A stretch of DNA of 64,000 bases from Timema cristinae (GCA_039000515.1 JBCFYV010000001.1:47971791-48035790), one strand, 5' to 3'. Positions 11,613 through 24,079 are shown, numbered from the stretch's first letter. Numbers and translations are program-made. The notes: generated by a model not told the origin, from the sequence alone.

Positions 11613-11786
11613 TGTGAAGATGCATATGTAGAAGACAGTGTGGAGTGCAGAATGTGTGGGGTGGAATGGGGTAAGAGCAAACCAGGAGGAGGATGGGTGA
11701 AATGCAAAATTTGTTGTGAATGGTCTCATGAATATTGCACCTCTTTCGATGCTAAGATGCAAACTAATTTTATTTGTGACTTTTGA
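11613..11786 (+). pseudogene. PHD-like zinc finger fragment of a pogo-type transposon
   Basis: One open frame reads VECRMCGVEWGK, then WVKCKICCEWSHEYC and NFICDF before TGA. CxxC...W.CxxC..W.H..C matches the C-terminal finger of pogo/jerky transposases, like the one at 32.4 kb but not a close copy. Nothing else of the element was found. Confidence 0.5.
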
Positions 11787-11989
11787 AAATAATGATCTTA
11801 ACCTTTAATATTTTTAGGTAACTTTCGTGCAACTAAATGTTTTTTCTGAAGTTATAATGTTCTACTTTATGTGCCGAGCTAATGTGAGATATTAGCTCGA
11901 ACAGGGTCACTGTGATCTAATCATGGTTGTGACACATCAATTGCTATTTTCCTCTTAACCTTGATTGCATGCTTTTCTTCTTGCCTAAT

Positions 11990-13930
11990 TGATTATCATT
12001 TCTTCTATTTGTTTGAGCCTCTCGTATGCGCGTGCGCAACTATTTCCCCTGCCTTGTATGCGCTGTGAATTTCCCCCTTTCTCTCTTCCCTCCCAACCTT
12101 GTATGGCTGCGCATGCGCACCTCACTTGTTTTGGACGCTCTGTACAGATGATCGTTTTCTTTACTACTGACATAGATTCTCGTTTTAGACGCTCCAGGCG
12201 ACGGTTCAACTAATTGACTTATTAAGAGCGACTTCTATCAGCGCAGGGAAGACAAGAGTCGCTGTGGGACTGAGCACACAGCTCGACCCTTCAACGCTTG
12301 CTGGAGTCATGCTGTTCCACGGATGGAAGCAATAGACTTACACTTACGCTATGGCGTTCCTAATTTGGGAACCTTGGGCTGTATCCAGCTAGCCCCTGCC
12401 ACTATTGCATTGATTTATAATCTTCTACTTCTACCAGTGCCGGGCAAATACTTCGCTATTTACCGCCTGCAAGCTGCACTTCAGTCTGCTGGTACTTAGA
12501 CCTACCAGGACTGGTACATCTCGTCAGGCTCGACGCTTCTCTCCGTAAGTGGTCCTGTTAGACTGTCATGGTTTTGCCAGGGCTGGTACATGGCTACCAG
12601 CTCGCATTCTACTGACGCTGGTACTTCCCACGACCAGAGCTGGTACATCTCGTCAGGCTCGACGCTTCTCTCCGTCCGGGGTCCTGTTAGACTGTTATGG
12701 TTCTACCAGGGCTGGTACACTAATACCGGCTCCCATTCTACTGGTGCTGGTACTTCTTACGACCAGGGCTGGTACATCTCGTCAGGCTCGACGCTTCTCT
12801 CCGTTCGTGGGCCTATTGGACTGTCCTTGCTGGGCCAGGGTTGGTACACAGCTACCAGCTATCGTTCAGTAAGACCTAAGTTGTCTCAAAGTATTGTTTT
12901 GTGCTAGACGTTCAGGAGATCCTCTCTAGATATTTTTGTGTGGACATTTGTTTAGGAGTGTTACGGTGTCGTTGCATCTTATGAACTCAATCTTTTGTTG
13001 TCTTTTTATTTGATGTGAGCGGTTGGACTCTTGTGGTGAACTGTGAGTTACTTATCGCTAGGTGACTAGGATGTAACGTGCTGGTTAGGAGAAATGGGCC
13101 TTAGGGTAGAGTGTGGTTACATTTACCACCTTAAAAGGGAAAGTTAGTCAGGATAGTTCTCATACGCTAGTTCCCTCAGCTAGTTCCTAGCACCCTTGTT
13201 TATTGTTAAGAGCCCTTTGAGCTCTACTAATGTGTGTAGGTAGCCTGAATGGCTCATAGTAACTTTAGGTATTCAGTATATTTATGTGTTTGCGTATAGA
13301 GCCCCCGCTGATAGCTGACTTGGTGTAGTTGTTGTAACTTAGTTGGTTATACGGGGCAATATGATACGCCAATTGTGTGAGCTTGACTCTCTCTCTCTAA
13401 CTGGGAAGCGCCTGTCTCTGTGAAACACCTCTGTTGACCAGGCCGGGTGTGGGGCTGTGCCCCGGTGACCTTGAGTGTTGAAGTTCACTTAGCTGATGAC
13501 TAGCCGAGTTACTATGCGGGCTCAACCCCCGTTTAGCTTTAGAGCAAATCTTGCGGGTTCTTCAAATTTAGAACGGACTATATAAGCTGTGTTTTTTGTG
13601 GGTTCAATTCCCGGGTAGCTATACTCCATTTAAGGCAAGAGTTGATCCTGTTTCTTATGTTCTAGCCCCTCTGGCTTGTTTGGTTCCCCTTAAGGGACAT
13701 TAACTTAATGAGGCCCCGTCATGGGCGTGTCGACCCAAGGTTGGGCGGCTGGCGTTCCCGCCCGATCTTCGCTGATTACTTTTACGAGAGGTTGACTGGC
13801 GCTCGGCTGGTGACCAAAGAAATCTATACGCCACTGGGCATTTGTGCCACCTTTATATAGATGAACCAAAATCTTGTAATCACTTGTTCTACTATTTTTT
13901 ATATGCTTGTTGTATCAATAAATAAAATCT
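11990..13930 (+). other. GC-richer island, possible LTR or UTR of an unrecognised retroelement
   Basis: About 1.9 kb clearly richer in G+C than the AT-rich neighbourhood. It contains the 129-bp repeats, many short open frames, a tRNA B-box-like GGGTTCAATTCCCGG near 13600, and a terminal AATAAAATCTCTTTG like a polyadenylation signal (about 13919). No enzyme domain found. Confidence 0.45.
12480..12875 (+). repeat. three tandem copies of a 129-bp GC-rich unit
   Basis: Copies of TGGTACATCTCGTCAGGCTC start at 12512, 12641 and 12770. The 129-bp period is a multiple of three, so long frames open, but they are not a recognised protein. GGTAC recurs several times in each unit. Confidence 0.9.
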
Positions 13931-13934
13931 CTTT

Positions 13935-14345
13935 GTTATGTTCATTTCTTGTATGTTAATTTTCACCCTCCCATTACATTCCCGTAAAGGCGGTGCATTT
14001 ATGTATAAAACTAATAATATTTCTCTTTTTACTTGTATGTATATCGTTTCTGTGTAAATAAATTGTAAGCTTTGCATATACATTAAATAAGTAAAGCTCT
14101 AATGACATTGTTTTTAATTGTCCTGATCCACTTTAACCCACCATTGGGGTAAAGTGAAACGAAAAACATACTTTTAACATTAAATTATTGTATAAAACCG
14201 ATTAAAATTGGTGCTTATTAAGGAGAATGGTTTTTAACATGAGGGTTAAGGAAAATGAGGATATATGATCGGAAGTTGTAACTAAATTTGTAGATCTGAT
14301 ATCTAAAATAAACTGAAAAAGTTTCGCTTTGTTCCACATTTCCCT
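13935..14345. other. AT-rich spacer
   Basis: No gene or element recognised between the GC-richer island and the microsatellites. Confidence 0.5.
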
Positions 14346-14352
14346 ATATCTT

Positions 14353-14550
14353 TATATATATGTATATATATATATATATTTATATATATGTATATATATG
14401 TATATATGTGTATATATGTATATGTATGTATATATATGTGTATATATATGTATATATGTATATATATGTATCTATATGTATATATGTATGTATGTATATA
14501 TATATAGTGAACTCCCCAAAGTTGAGATATATATATATATATATATATGT
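14353..14550. repeat. TA/TATG microsatellite cluster
   Basis: Long TATATG and TA runs. The Tyr/Ile-rich frames across it are artefacts. A second TA run is at 14943-14981. Confidence 0.9.
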
Positions 14551-14941
14551 TACAATTTAAGTAATATATTAATTACTATGCATGTTGACAGATTATTTTC
14601 CCAGGTAACCGATATCAGTAGCTTATGTGATTAAGTACATGCACTTTATTATTATAACCGGTTATTTTACACAACGATAAAACCTGTTAGGCTGAAGTGA
14701 TAATAAATAATAATATTCTGAAGGTTAGGTTAGTTTAGGTTAAATGGATGGATTCCATATCAAGATAACACCACACGTCCACACTTAATAAAAGATGGAC
14801 CTCAATTGATACGCACAACAGACAGGTTGAGCCAGACAGGTTCAAACTTACACAACTGTGAGATTTATCACTTTAACCAGAGGGTGCCGGTTATCATATT
14901 AACAATAATACATATATCATGTACCTATGTGACCCCTAACA

Positions 14942-14984
<43 letters not shown>

Positions 14985-15029
14985 TTTCTACCAAGCCGTT
15001 CTATAAACATTTAAATATAAAAAGGTGTA

Positions 15030-15130
15030 AGAGTGATAAGTAAGGTATAATTTGAGGAATTGTACCCACATTTGGATATAGAAAGATCAGTTAACCGTAT
15101 GGGGGGACGTGGGGAAGTAGACCTCCAATA
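15030..15130 (-). repeat. SINE-A fragment
   Basis: TTTGAGGAATTGTACCCACA and ATAGAAAGATCAGTTAACC match the reversed SINE body, degraded. Confidence 0.4.
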
Positions 15131-15284
15131 CACCAGCTGGGACATTAAATACAACCACCTTGTCGCCGGAAAATAGACTAGAGGATCCTCGTACCAAGCC
15201 CACGTGTCCACCGATGCTAGTAGGTTTCCATAAAATAATAATTTGGCAATGGTTTCATACTATCATAGTTTGTACCGGACATTG

Positions 15285-15500
15285 ATAGTTTGGATTCACA
15301 CACAGGGTCTTACTATCTGTAGTTCTAATGGTTAACCATGTATTCACATTAATGGTTTAGATATAAGGAAGGTAGAATTTGGTATGGAATATTATTTCAA
15401 TAATGTCGAGAGAGAGAAAGTGGAAGACCATTTAAAGGAAAATACACCTACAATACATCCAACTGAGAGTTGAACATCAACCCCTGTGTCAGAGGCAAAT
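15285..15500 (-). repeat. SINE-A, degraded
   Basis: ATAAGGAAGGTAGAATTTGG, GAAAATACACCTACAATACA and GAGAGTTGAACATCAACCCC follow the SINE-A order in reverse. Confidence 0.5.
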
Positions 15501-15639
15501 CAATAAATTAATATAACAGACGCTCAACATCCCCAACAACCAAAATGATTTTCAATATCACTTGGCAGTTCTGTGTTGAAATTAAATTAAACAAATCAAA
15601 CAATTTTGAATTTCATTTTATAAAACATTCTAAAGAGTG

Positions 15640-16440
15640 GTTAGTAAGGAGTAGTAAAATTGTAGTTAAGACTTCGATGCCCTTTAAAGTTAAAATTACA
15701 CTACTGGTAGGTTGTATAATACAGCAAGTTAAAAGAGAGACATTTGATATAATGCAAATTATAATACAATAGTACAGAGAAACATACTATCTACACTTTT
15801 ATAAGCTTAAAATTATATGATAACATGTAGAAGTTAAAATTGTCATTGAAGAATACCACCAGGTCAAGTATTAACCTTCACCCTAAAAAATATTTATATA
15901 ACCAAATATACAATATTTAAAGTAATAAATTAACGAAAATAAAATTGGATAAAAGTCAAAATAGACATAGAACGAATTAGGCAGGTGTAAACAATTTGAA
16001 AGTATTAAGTAATGGAATTATAATAAACAGGAAAGAGGTTTACAACATAAATTATTAAAATTTAATTTAGACGATGGTACGAAGTCTTAACATGTATTGG
16101 GTTCCCTCCCTCCTTGGTTGGCATCGGCGTGTTAACGTCGATTAATTTTTGGCTGACATGTTTCGATACTTTAAATATTGTATATTTGGTTATATAAATG
16201 TTTTTAGGATGAAGGTTAATATTTGACCTGATGGTATACTTCAATAACAATTTTAACTTCTACATGTTATCAAATATATTTTAAGCTTATAAACGCGTAG
16301 ATCGTATGTTTCTCTATACTATTATATTATAATTCACATTATATCAAATGTATTTCTTGTAAATTGCTGTATTATACAACCTACCACAAGTGTAATTTTA
16401 ACTTTATAGGGCATAAAAATGTTAACTACCATTTTTAATT
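15640..16440. repeat. large hairpin repeat, about 280-bp inverted arms
   Basis: About 15640-15927 is the reverse complement of about 16165-16440. Shared blocks include TAACCAAATATACAATATTT, TAACATGTAGAAGTTAAAAT and GGTAGGTTGTATAATACAGC. The roughly 240-bp middle is not repeated and has no convincing ORF. Probably a foldback or MITE-type element. Confidence 0.72.
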
Positions 16441-17023
16441 TGTAATAGTTTTCTCTTTACTAATTCTTAACTGTTTAACGGTAATACACAGGACTTCTCT
16501 TATAACTCTAAGTCTTAAATTATTTTCATGCTTCTTTTATTTCATCTTTCATGCTTTCATTCTTTTTCATACATTCCATGATTATGGTGCCATATACGGT
16601 GACTATACATACTGTTTTTTGCAGTACAGTACTGTTTATTGGGGTGATGTCCTGCTGTCCTACAGAGCATGCGATAGTACAGCAAAAGGTACTGTTTTTT
16701 TTAAACCAAGTACTTCCAAAAATATTTTGTTTTGTACGAAAAGAAAATAATATTTTGAATTGAACAGCGCCATCATCCTTGAACAGTTGGCAATCACTCA
16801 ACAAATGTGCTGCGCTCTCTAGAACAAGATTATAACTTCTTTAATAGCTCTGTGTGATAATACCATCTAGCCTACCATTTTTCATGTCTTACCCATACCC
16901 TTTTTTCAGACTTCATTTATTTTCTTTGTCTTCATTTGTCTCGCCAAGTCTGTGAGTGTGTGTTGTGGTTGTTCTATTAGTTTGTAAATAATAATAAAAG
17001 CTAGTAAACCAAAGTGTTGTAAG

Positions 17024-17217
17024 ATGGGGCAGCCACGCAAGAAATGTTCGTTTAATTCTTCTTTACAAAGAGAATACCCTTTCATCTAACTAGAAAACAG
17101 TGATAACCCTCACATTGTTATTTGTGAGCTGTGTAGAGGTGAAGTTGATCCAAGCAATAATGGTCGCACAAGCATTGTGAGGCATTTGAAGCAACGCAAA
17201 CACTTACTAGCAGTAAA
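17024..17217 (+). pseudogene. BED-type zinc finger, start of a hAT-like transposase
   Basis: ATG at 17024 gives MGQPRKKCSF, a stop after EYPFI, then IVICELCRGEVDPSN, GRTSIVRHLKQRKH. The CxxC...H(x)5H spacing matches a BED finger at the N-terminus of hAT transposases and their domesticated relatives. It runs into the assembly gap, so the rest cannot be judged. Confidence 0.55.
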
Positions 17218-17317
17218 NNNNNNNNNNNNNNNNNNNNNNNNNNNNNNNNNNNNNNNNNNNNNNNNNNNNNNNNNNNNNNNNNNNNNNNNNNNNNNNNNNN
17301 NNNNNNNNNNNNNNNNN
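17218..17317. other. assembly gap (100 N)
   Basis: A run of exactly 100 N, the usual placeholder for a gap of unknown size. The true distance between flanks is not known. Confidence 0.99.
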
Positions 17318-19598
17318 TTCAGTAGTAAAGAATTAATTCAATAGTTTTAGTATCAAATAATGGTACGGTGTACACACAGGATTTCTCCTGCTTTTATATT
17401 TTAAAATATAATTAACGAAAAACTTCATATGATTGTGAAACGAAATAAATATTACAATGTTGTAGAAACACAATACATTAAGAATTCATAATGAAATAAT
17501 ATTTTACTCTGTTTCTTACTTATTCTTTGGCAGTAGTATACTAAGGGAACTCTTTTAACAGAAATATTGAGATAAAGAGAAATATTATGTCAACAAAGAG
17601 AAAATATAATCAAATTCAGTTTCTATAAATCATTGATTTAAAAAGGTTTATTAATAATTATATTTGTTATTAGCTAAGATTTTAATTGGTTCTTTTAAAT
17701 CATCAGATTTTTAAAGATAGATTTTTATATTTAATTGTAATACAACTTTTAATGTATAAGTCTGTGTAGGATAAATTTTATCTTGGAATTCCTTGCGGAG
17801 AAATGATGATAATTTATCCTATGTAAATTACCCTAAAAGTAATCTTCATGAGAAAATGAGAATTTACATCTTGTTTATAACGATAAACCGTGTTTATATA
17901 TAAAATGTAATCAAAGTCGTTTGAGCTAACTAGAGAAACCTTATGAAAACTTCAGATATCAAGTTTTAATTCAATCGGTAAAATATTTAGAGCTCTAGCC
18001 TGAAGTACAAAGAGACAGATGACATCGGCATTACGAAAACCAATTTTGGTTTCAGTGGGTCATATTACGTTAATATTAATCACAATCTCGATATCAAGCT
18101 TTTTTTTTTTTTTTTACAATCACAATAATTTCTCTCCGAGGTGTCAAGAGAAAGTAAAAATGTCACTATAATAAAAATTATAATATTGTTTTGTCGCATT
18201 GTGGAATAATGAAATAAATCGGATTATTTTTTAAATCTAATGTCCTTAAAATTTCTCTCCTAAATCTTACGGTAGGAATAATATATATCATGAAGCTCTA
18301 CCCGACTCCCGGCAAATTTAAATTCGGGAAAAATAAGAATCCTTAAAATCTATATTAATAAAATTAAGAGTTTATCCACATAGCATGAGTATTGCGGGAT
18401 ATCTATTGCACGCAGACGTGGTAAATTTTAAAATGATAATAAATATTTATTTAGAAGCTATACTTTTAAATTTAAATTTGTTTTTGTTTATAATTTATTA
18501 AAAACTGGGTTGGAAGAAATACAATTAAGAGATTTATTTTTGACTGTTTGAAGCAGCCACGCAAACATGGAAATCTGGGTACTAATATTATCGATATTAA
18601 AGTGAAAATAAACATCTTAAGGGTCAGTATCCATAATTAATGATATCAAGTTTCCAAATGGTCTCTTTCATGGATTTGGAGGTATCCGCCCCAGCCATCA
18701 CTTGATTTAAGACGTCAGGCTAGGATTTTTGTAAAAACGTTAACGAAGGTAAATTTATGTACGTAGGTCCATAAAAAATCTATATTTTTTTATGTTTCTT
18801 GATTTTTGTAGTTACCTGAATCAGTGTTTACAATCTCCAGTAAGTCAGGTATGGATGTATTTTTTTTTTACACAACTAAATTGAACACCCTAAGTACAGT
18901 ACGTGTATTTAAAGCGTCATCATTTTTTTTATTATTATTAGTTTTAAAGTCGCCCATACCAGTGGCCAAATGTTTAAGGCAATAGTCTCGCAATATATGA
19001 TTTGTAAAGTAAGTACAGACGCAAAGTTTTGAAATCACCTACATCATTGTCACGTGATTTAATTTGTATCGCAAAATATGTCAAAGTAGCATAAAATACG
19101 CAAGAGACTAATAAACCGTAAGGTTTCCTTAGATATGAAATCCTAAGCTAAGTAATATTTTACTAATTTTCTTGGTTTTAGAGATACCCATGTCACGTAG
19201 ACTAAGGTATAAAACTCGCAATTTGTAAATATTTAAAAAAAAATCTGTGTTTAATATTTTCAAATTTCATATAGTATAAACATTAACTTTCATATTTATA
19301 TTATTTTTCACCGCTAGCCACTGGGCTTAAGGCGTCAAACTTGTAACACATGTAAAACTTAAGAAATATAGTCAAAGGATCACACTCTAAGATTTCATTA
19401 CTTAAGACCATGCCAAATTTAATCTTTCTATTTTTATTGATGTTTAAGCACCCTAAACTGTCTGCCAAGTGTTCTAAGGCATCAAATTCATTATCTTTCT
19501 ATCTCAATCTCCCACAAGAAAGTTTATAAAGCTGTACCATATTTTTATTAATTTTAAAATATGTTCAGGGCTTAACATTTTAGATCGCTTGAGCATTA
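17318..19598. other. AT-rich region with degenerate repeats
   Basis: No ORF of note. GCCA...TTAAG(A/G)CGTCA-like phrases recur near 18690, 18957, 19315 and 19461, perhaps ancient SINE heads. Confidence 0.4.
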
Positions 19599-21031
19599 AG
19601 GCCCGTTGACACGGTGTTAGTTGACTAATGCAAGTACACTAATTTGGCTGCGCGCGCACAGCTTGCACCGTGTAAACAGACAAGCAAGCTACTAACATGC
19701 AAGTCCACTTGCAACTGAAAAAGTTGGTCACCTTCCAACTTTACTAATGCAAGTAGACAATTCAAAATGGCGGCAACTAAAAATTGTGTATGGGGGGACG
19801 ACACTTATTTGTGGAATGTTATGAAAAGGATTAGTTTTTGTGAAATTTTAAGCACCGGATTTATAGAGATAAGAATGCAAGGGATATTGCACTATAGAAT
19901 ATTTGTAAAGTGATATGAGGCGTACATATTCTCAAGAAGTTTCTTAAATAAAATGTTACGTAAATATTGTAAATGTTCTTTTTGAGAGATGTTATTTAAT
20001 ATCGGTAAATAATTCATCAAATTATTATTTCCTACCAATAACATGGCATGTGTAATTTTTTTAAATATGCAATCAAAAATAATAAAACATTGTAGTACCG
20101 CGATTAGTTCCGGCAACATAATATTCGTGTTATCGGCAAGTAAGGTATGAATGTCCGATGATTATTACACTAAATCACCGGCAAGTTTTCCAATCTACGT
20201 ATTTGAAACTTTAACGAATGTTTATAAGTTTTAATCAATAACGTTCAGCCCGTACATACACTTCTAACACTTTGTAGTAATGCTTCGGCAACTTGAGTAG
20301 ATACGCAACATAATATTGTCTCATAGCAAACCAGATAGTTTATATCTAAACCAATCTACAAATTAATTTAGGCCTATTATTATTTTTTTAAATTTTAGGC
20401 CTAGCTAGAGTTTAACAATATATTTTGTTATTAGTATACCAACATTTAAAACAGGGTTGAAAAATCTTGGGTTGGACTTATTTAAAAAAATATCCTACCG
20501 AGTTTGGTTGTATTGGGATTTATTGGGCTTATTTGAGTTTAATTTTATTTAACATGTGTTCTAAATATGTTAACAAATCAAGTAAAATGATTTAATAATT
20601 ATTTGGGATCCACTAAAATATATTTTAATGTATTAAGGAACCAAGAAATAGGAGACACACTAATCACTAACTTTTTATGTTGTCTATATAAAACAATTTT
20701 TTTAAATAGGTCAACTAATTATGATAAATTGCGTTTACTGAAAAATTGTAATTTATGTGGCCACCCATACTTATTCTAAATTCACCCTTAATAGCTCCTA
20801 ACACATAGGCGTAATTAGTATATGCGTATAAATTACCCGAACTAGAAATGAGACGCAGTGATTAAAAAAAGGCTCCAATAGAGAGACCCGTTATCACCTC
20901 TCTTCATTTTCAGCCATGTTTTTATAAGCGCTACTAATACAAGTGAAAAATACGTGTCAACACAACTAACATGTTAGTAAGCTAATACCACTAAACTTGC
21001 ATTAGTCCACTAACACCGTGTCAACGGGCCT
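19599..21031. mobile_element. PIF/Harbinger-like element
   Basis: Long terminal inverted repeats open AGGCCCGTTGACACGGTGTT on the left, with the complement at the right end. Flanked by TTA on both sides, the PIF/Harbinger target duplication. A short + frame near 19766 (MAATKNCVWGDDTYLW) may be a DNA-binding remnant, but no DDE transposase is seen. A SINE-A tail lies inside at 20763-20872. Confidence 0.72.
20763..20872 (+). repeat. SINE-A tail inside the Harbinger-like element
   Basis: TTAATAGCTCCTAACACATA, GTATAAATTACCCGAACTAG and GAGACGCAGTG match the common SINE tail. Confidence 0.5.
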
Positions 21032-21160
21032 TTAGTGTGAATAACTTCAAAATCCATAAACCTATAAAGTTGAAACTTTGAATTCTTAATAAAACCTGTT
21101 GCTGTGGCATTTTTAATATACATACATATACAAAATTATCCATCAATATACACAATGCAG

Positions 21161-21424
21161 GTGACCTGGTGGTCTAGAGGTAAGGTGTCAGACTTCTATG
21201 CTGGCGGCTGGGGTTCAATCCTCGGTCCCGGCACAGATTTATCTGATTTCCAAACCCTTCCTTCCCCTCTGACAAGACATCTTGGGAATGTGGGGAATGC
21301 CAGGCCGCCACCGTGGTTCGGATTCCACGTTAAACTGTAGGTCCTTCATTTCATCTCACAATCATCCTACCATTACACATTAGCGTAAGTGCGTATAACC
21401 CGAACGGTTAGTAAGACGCGGTGC

Positions 21425-21453
<29 letters not shown>
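21161..21453 (+). repeat. SINE-C, full length
   Basis: GTGACCTGGTGGTCTAGAGG head, GGTTCAATCCTCGGTCCCGG B box, body through CCACCGTGGTTCGGATTCCA, common tail CGTATAACCCGAACGG, then a TAA microsatellite. Confidence 0.85.
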
Positions 21454-21454
<1 letters not shown>

Positions 21455-21456
<2 letters not shown>

Positions 21457-22130
21457 TACACAATTATATAAATACATATATACATTGTATATATTAATGT
21501 ATGTTTTTGTGTTCATTTAGATTATCTTGGAATGAAGATTATGATAAAAACACAGTGATAGATCATATATGAAAAATAACCTCCAGTGTACGTACCTAGC
21601 TTATATTCAAGCTTATGGATAGCCTGACGCCTCAGACTGCAATACTATTAATGTAGATGTTGAGAGTTAATAAATTGTGTCTAAATGCTCAAACACACTT
21701 GCTACAGAAAATAATGCCCAAAATAAAATAAAATACAAGTAAAATGGATTAACTCACTGTGGCGTCCAGACTTTAACTAAACTGGTATTAATTAAACATA
21801 CTGCATAAGTAATCAGCATTTATATCAATACCAGTAAAACCTTGTAGGGAAGCATTACATCTCTTTCTACTAGCTATAAATTGTCCTGGTTTGCAAGACT
21901 AGTATAATCGAATGTCCTTGTGTAAAATTTAACAGCTTGGATAATGTTTTGAAAGATAAGGTCAGTGCTCAATTATAAAATAAATATATTAGTTCAAGGA
22001 GTATACATACAAACACCAATATAAATAAGAGCACAAAAGGCCAGAGGAAGATATTTTAACTAAAGACGATTTTATACATTATTTAGCACATCTTTACAAC
22101 CATTCAGGAAATACACATATGTACTAAGTA
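21455..22130. other. nothing recognised
   Basis: AT-rich, no supported feature. Confidence 0.5.
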
Positions 22131-22132
22131 TG

Positions 22133-22290
22133 CTTACGTTTTGATATGAGGAAAGTTGAATTTATGATAATTTTACCCGTATTTGGGTGGAGGAGAATTG
22201 AAAAACCATTAAGAAAAATCACCTTCATTCCATAACCTGGATTTAATCATCGATCTTCCTCCCGTCGGAAGTCCGGGAATCTATATATTT
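22133..22290 (-). repeat. SINE-A, partial
   Basis: GAGGAAAGTTGAATTTATGA, TACCCGTATTTGGGTGGAGG, CTGGATTTAATCATCGATCT in reversed SINE order. Confidence 0.55.
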
Positions 22291-22372
22291 TTTTAGTATC
22301 AAGATGAAAATTTATTAAGATTGTGTATTAGTAAAGATTAAAACTAATGCACTTTCAAAATAAAATTTATAA

Positions 22373-22853
22373 TCTATACTTATAAAATAACATGTCTTGA
22401 CTGACTGACTGATTCATCATCGCCGAGCGCAAACTATCAAGGCTACAAGCATGAAATTCGGACTGTATATTCATTTTGTTATGTAGGCACCCACTAAGAA
22501 AGGATTTTAGAAAATTCCACCCCAAAGGGGTCAAAATAGGGGATGATAATATGTATGATAATATGTATGAAAGTCCGTCATTTTGAAAGTTACATAAACA
22601 AAATTTTGTATTTCGGTTATTGACGTAAAACAAATAAATACGTGTTTCAGGAATTTTGGAAATTTTATTTAATAAGGGATGAAAAAGGGGGTGAAAGTTT
22701 GTATCGGACTTGCATTATTTTTGATCTGAGGTCAAGTTATGGTCATCAACGTAACGTAATATTTTAAATTAATCTGTAAATACATATGTATATTTTCGTA
22801 TTTGTATATAATCAACTTCCACGCGAGCAAAGCCGCGGGCAACAGCTATCTAG
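22373..22853 (+). mobile_element. short non-autonomous Helitron
   Basis: Starts TCTATACTTATAAA and ends CTAG, with a GC-rich hairpin (ACGCGAGCAAAGCCGCG) shortly before, inserted between A and T. The flanking sequence reappears uninterrupted at about 22994-23035, which shows the empty site and confirms both ends. No helicase coding. Confidence 0.78.
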
Positions 22854-23536
22854 TATTTTATAAATTAATATGAACCCACAATATTTGTAATAGGAACAAA
22901 AATGTACCTAAAATTTTAATTTTATACCAATGAGAAATGGCTGCATTATATATTATAAGAATGTTTGATATATAAATTTTTAGAGCAAGTTAAACTAATG
23001 CACTTTCAAAATAAAATTTATAATATTTTATAGATTTGCATAATCATATATCCTCAATGATTGCTATATACGACCAAAGATGTAAGACAATGCATTATCA
23101 TCACATTTTAAAATTAATTCATACTCAGATCCAAGCTAATCTCTGAAACGAACTTGTTGTCATTTTATAAAATGTGCTGTAATTATTTTTCCATATGATT
23201 CTATAAGTATTATATTATTCGTTTAACTTTACTTATGATAATCTATCTTTATCAGAAATTTATTTATTGTAATAATTATTCTTATAGGATATTTTTTTCC
23301 CTTTTCTATCTTCACATTTTTTGCAAAATTAATTTTTTCTACATGAGAGCAATGAAGGAAAACCTCGTTTAAACTCCTTTACGTATTACAGTATGGCCTA
23401 TCCTAAAGCAGAACCTTAATGGAACCATCCACGTTATACCTCTCTACGACGACAGCTAACAAAAGGTTCCTTATTTAAAACATTGGCTGAAAGTCACTAA
23501 TCTCAAGATAGTTGGAAATAATCATTATGTTATTTT

Positions 23537-23780
23537 TTAGCACCATGTCTTACTACCTGTTCGGGTTGTACGCCTATGTACTAGCTACGCTGATGGTTGG
23601 GATTAGGAAGACTTAATTTAGAGGAAATCAACTCACATTAACGTGGAGGAGATTGGACCCTGTTTAGGAAAAAAAACACCCAATTAACCTGACTAGAATA
23701 GAACCCTGATCTATCCGGTTTCGGCAATCTAGTCTAACACGAAATGAGTGCGTTAGACCATGTGGCCACTGAAACGGGCT
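23537..23780 (-). repeat. SINE-A, near full length
   Basis: AGCACCATGTCTTACTACCT at the tail end; GCGTTAGACCATGTGGCCAC at the head end. Confidence 0.78.
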
Positions 23781-23866
23781 TGTTATTATATTCTTAGTAG
23801 TACTCTATTATCAATCCAACGTGTTCTATCATCTTTCTTTAATTTATTTATTTATTTATCACTGTT

Positions 23867-24010
23867 CACCACGTCTTACTACCTTTCCAGGTTACGGCAT
23901 ATATTTATCGCGATTTAGTTTTAACCCTTGATCTGTAAGCCACTGCTTGACCATTAATTTGAATCCTGAATTGGGTATTTAAACCTTAAGACGGCTCAAA
24001 TGAGTTGCTT
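23867..24010 (-). repeat. SINE tail fragment
   Basis: CACCACGTCTTACTACCTTT followed by diverged body. Degraded. Confidence 0.4.
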
Positions 24011-24079
24011 TAGGTTTATGAGGGAGATAAACTTACTATAGGCGTGGTTACAGTAACCCCTAACTGAATTGAAGTTATC

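Noticed and set aside
12549..12907. Two overlapping ORFs of about 105 codons
   Set aside because: Produced by the 129-bp repeat, a multiple of three; no domain and no clear start.
14329..14634. Tyr/Ile-rich ORFs
   Set aside because: Translation of TA/TATG microsatellites.
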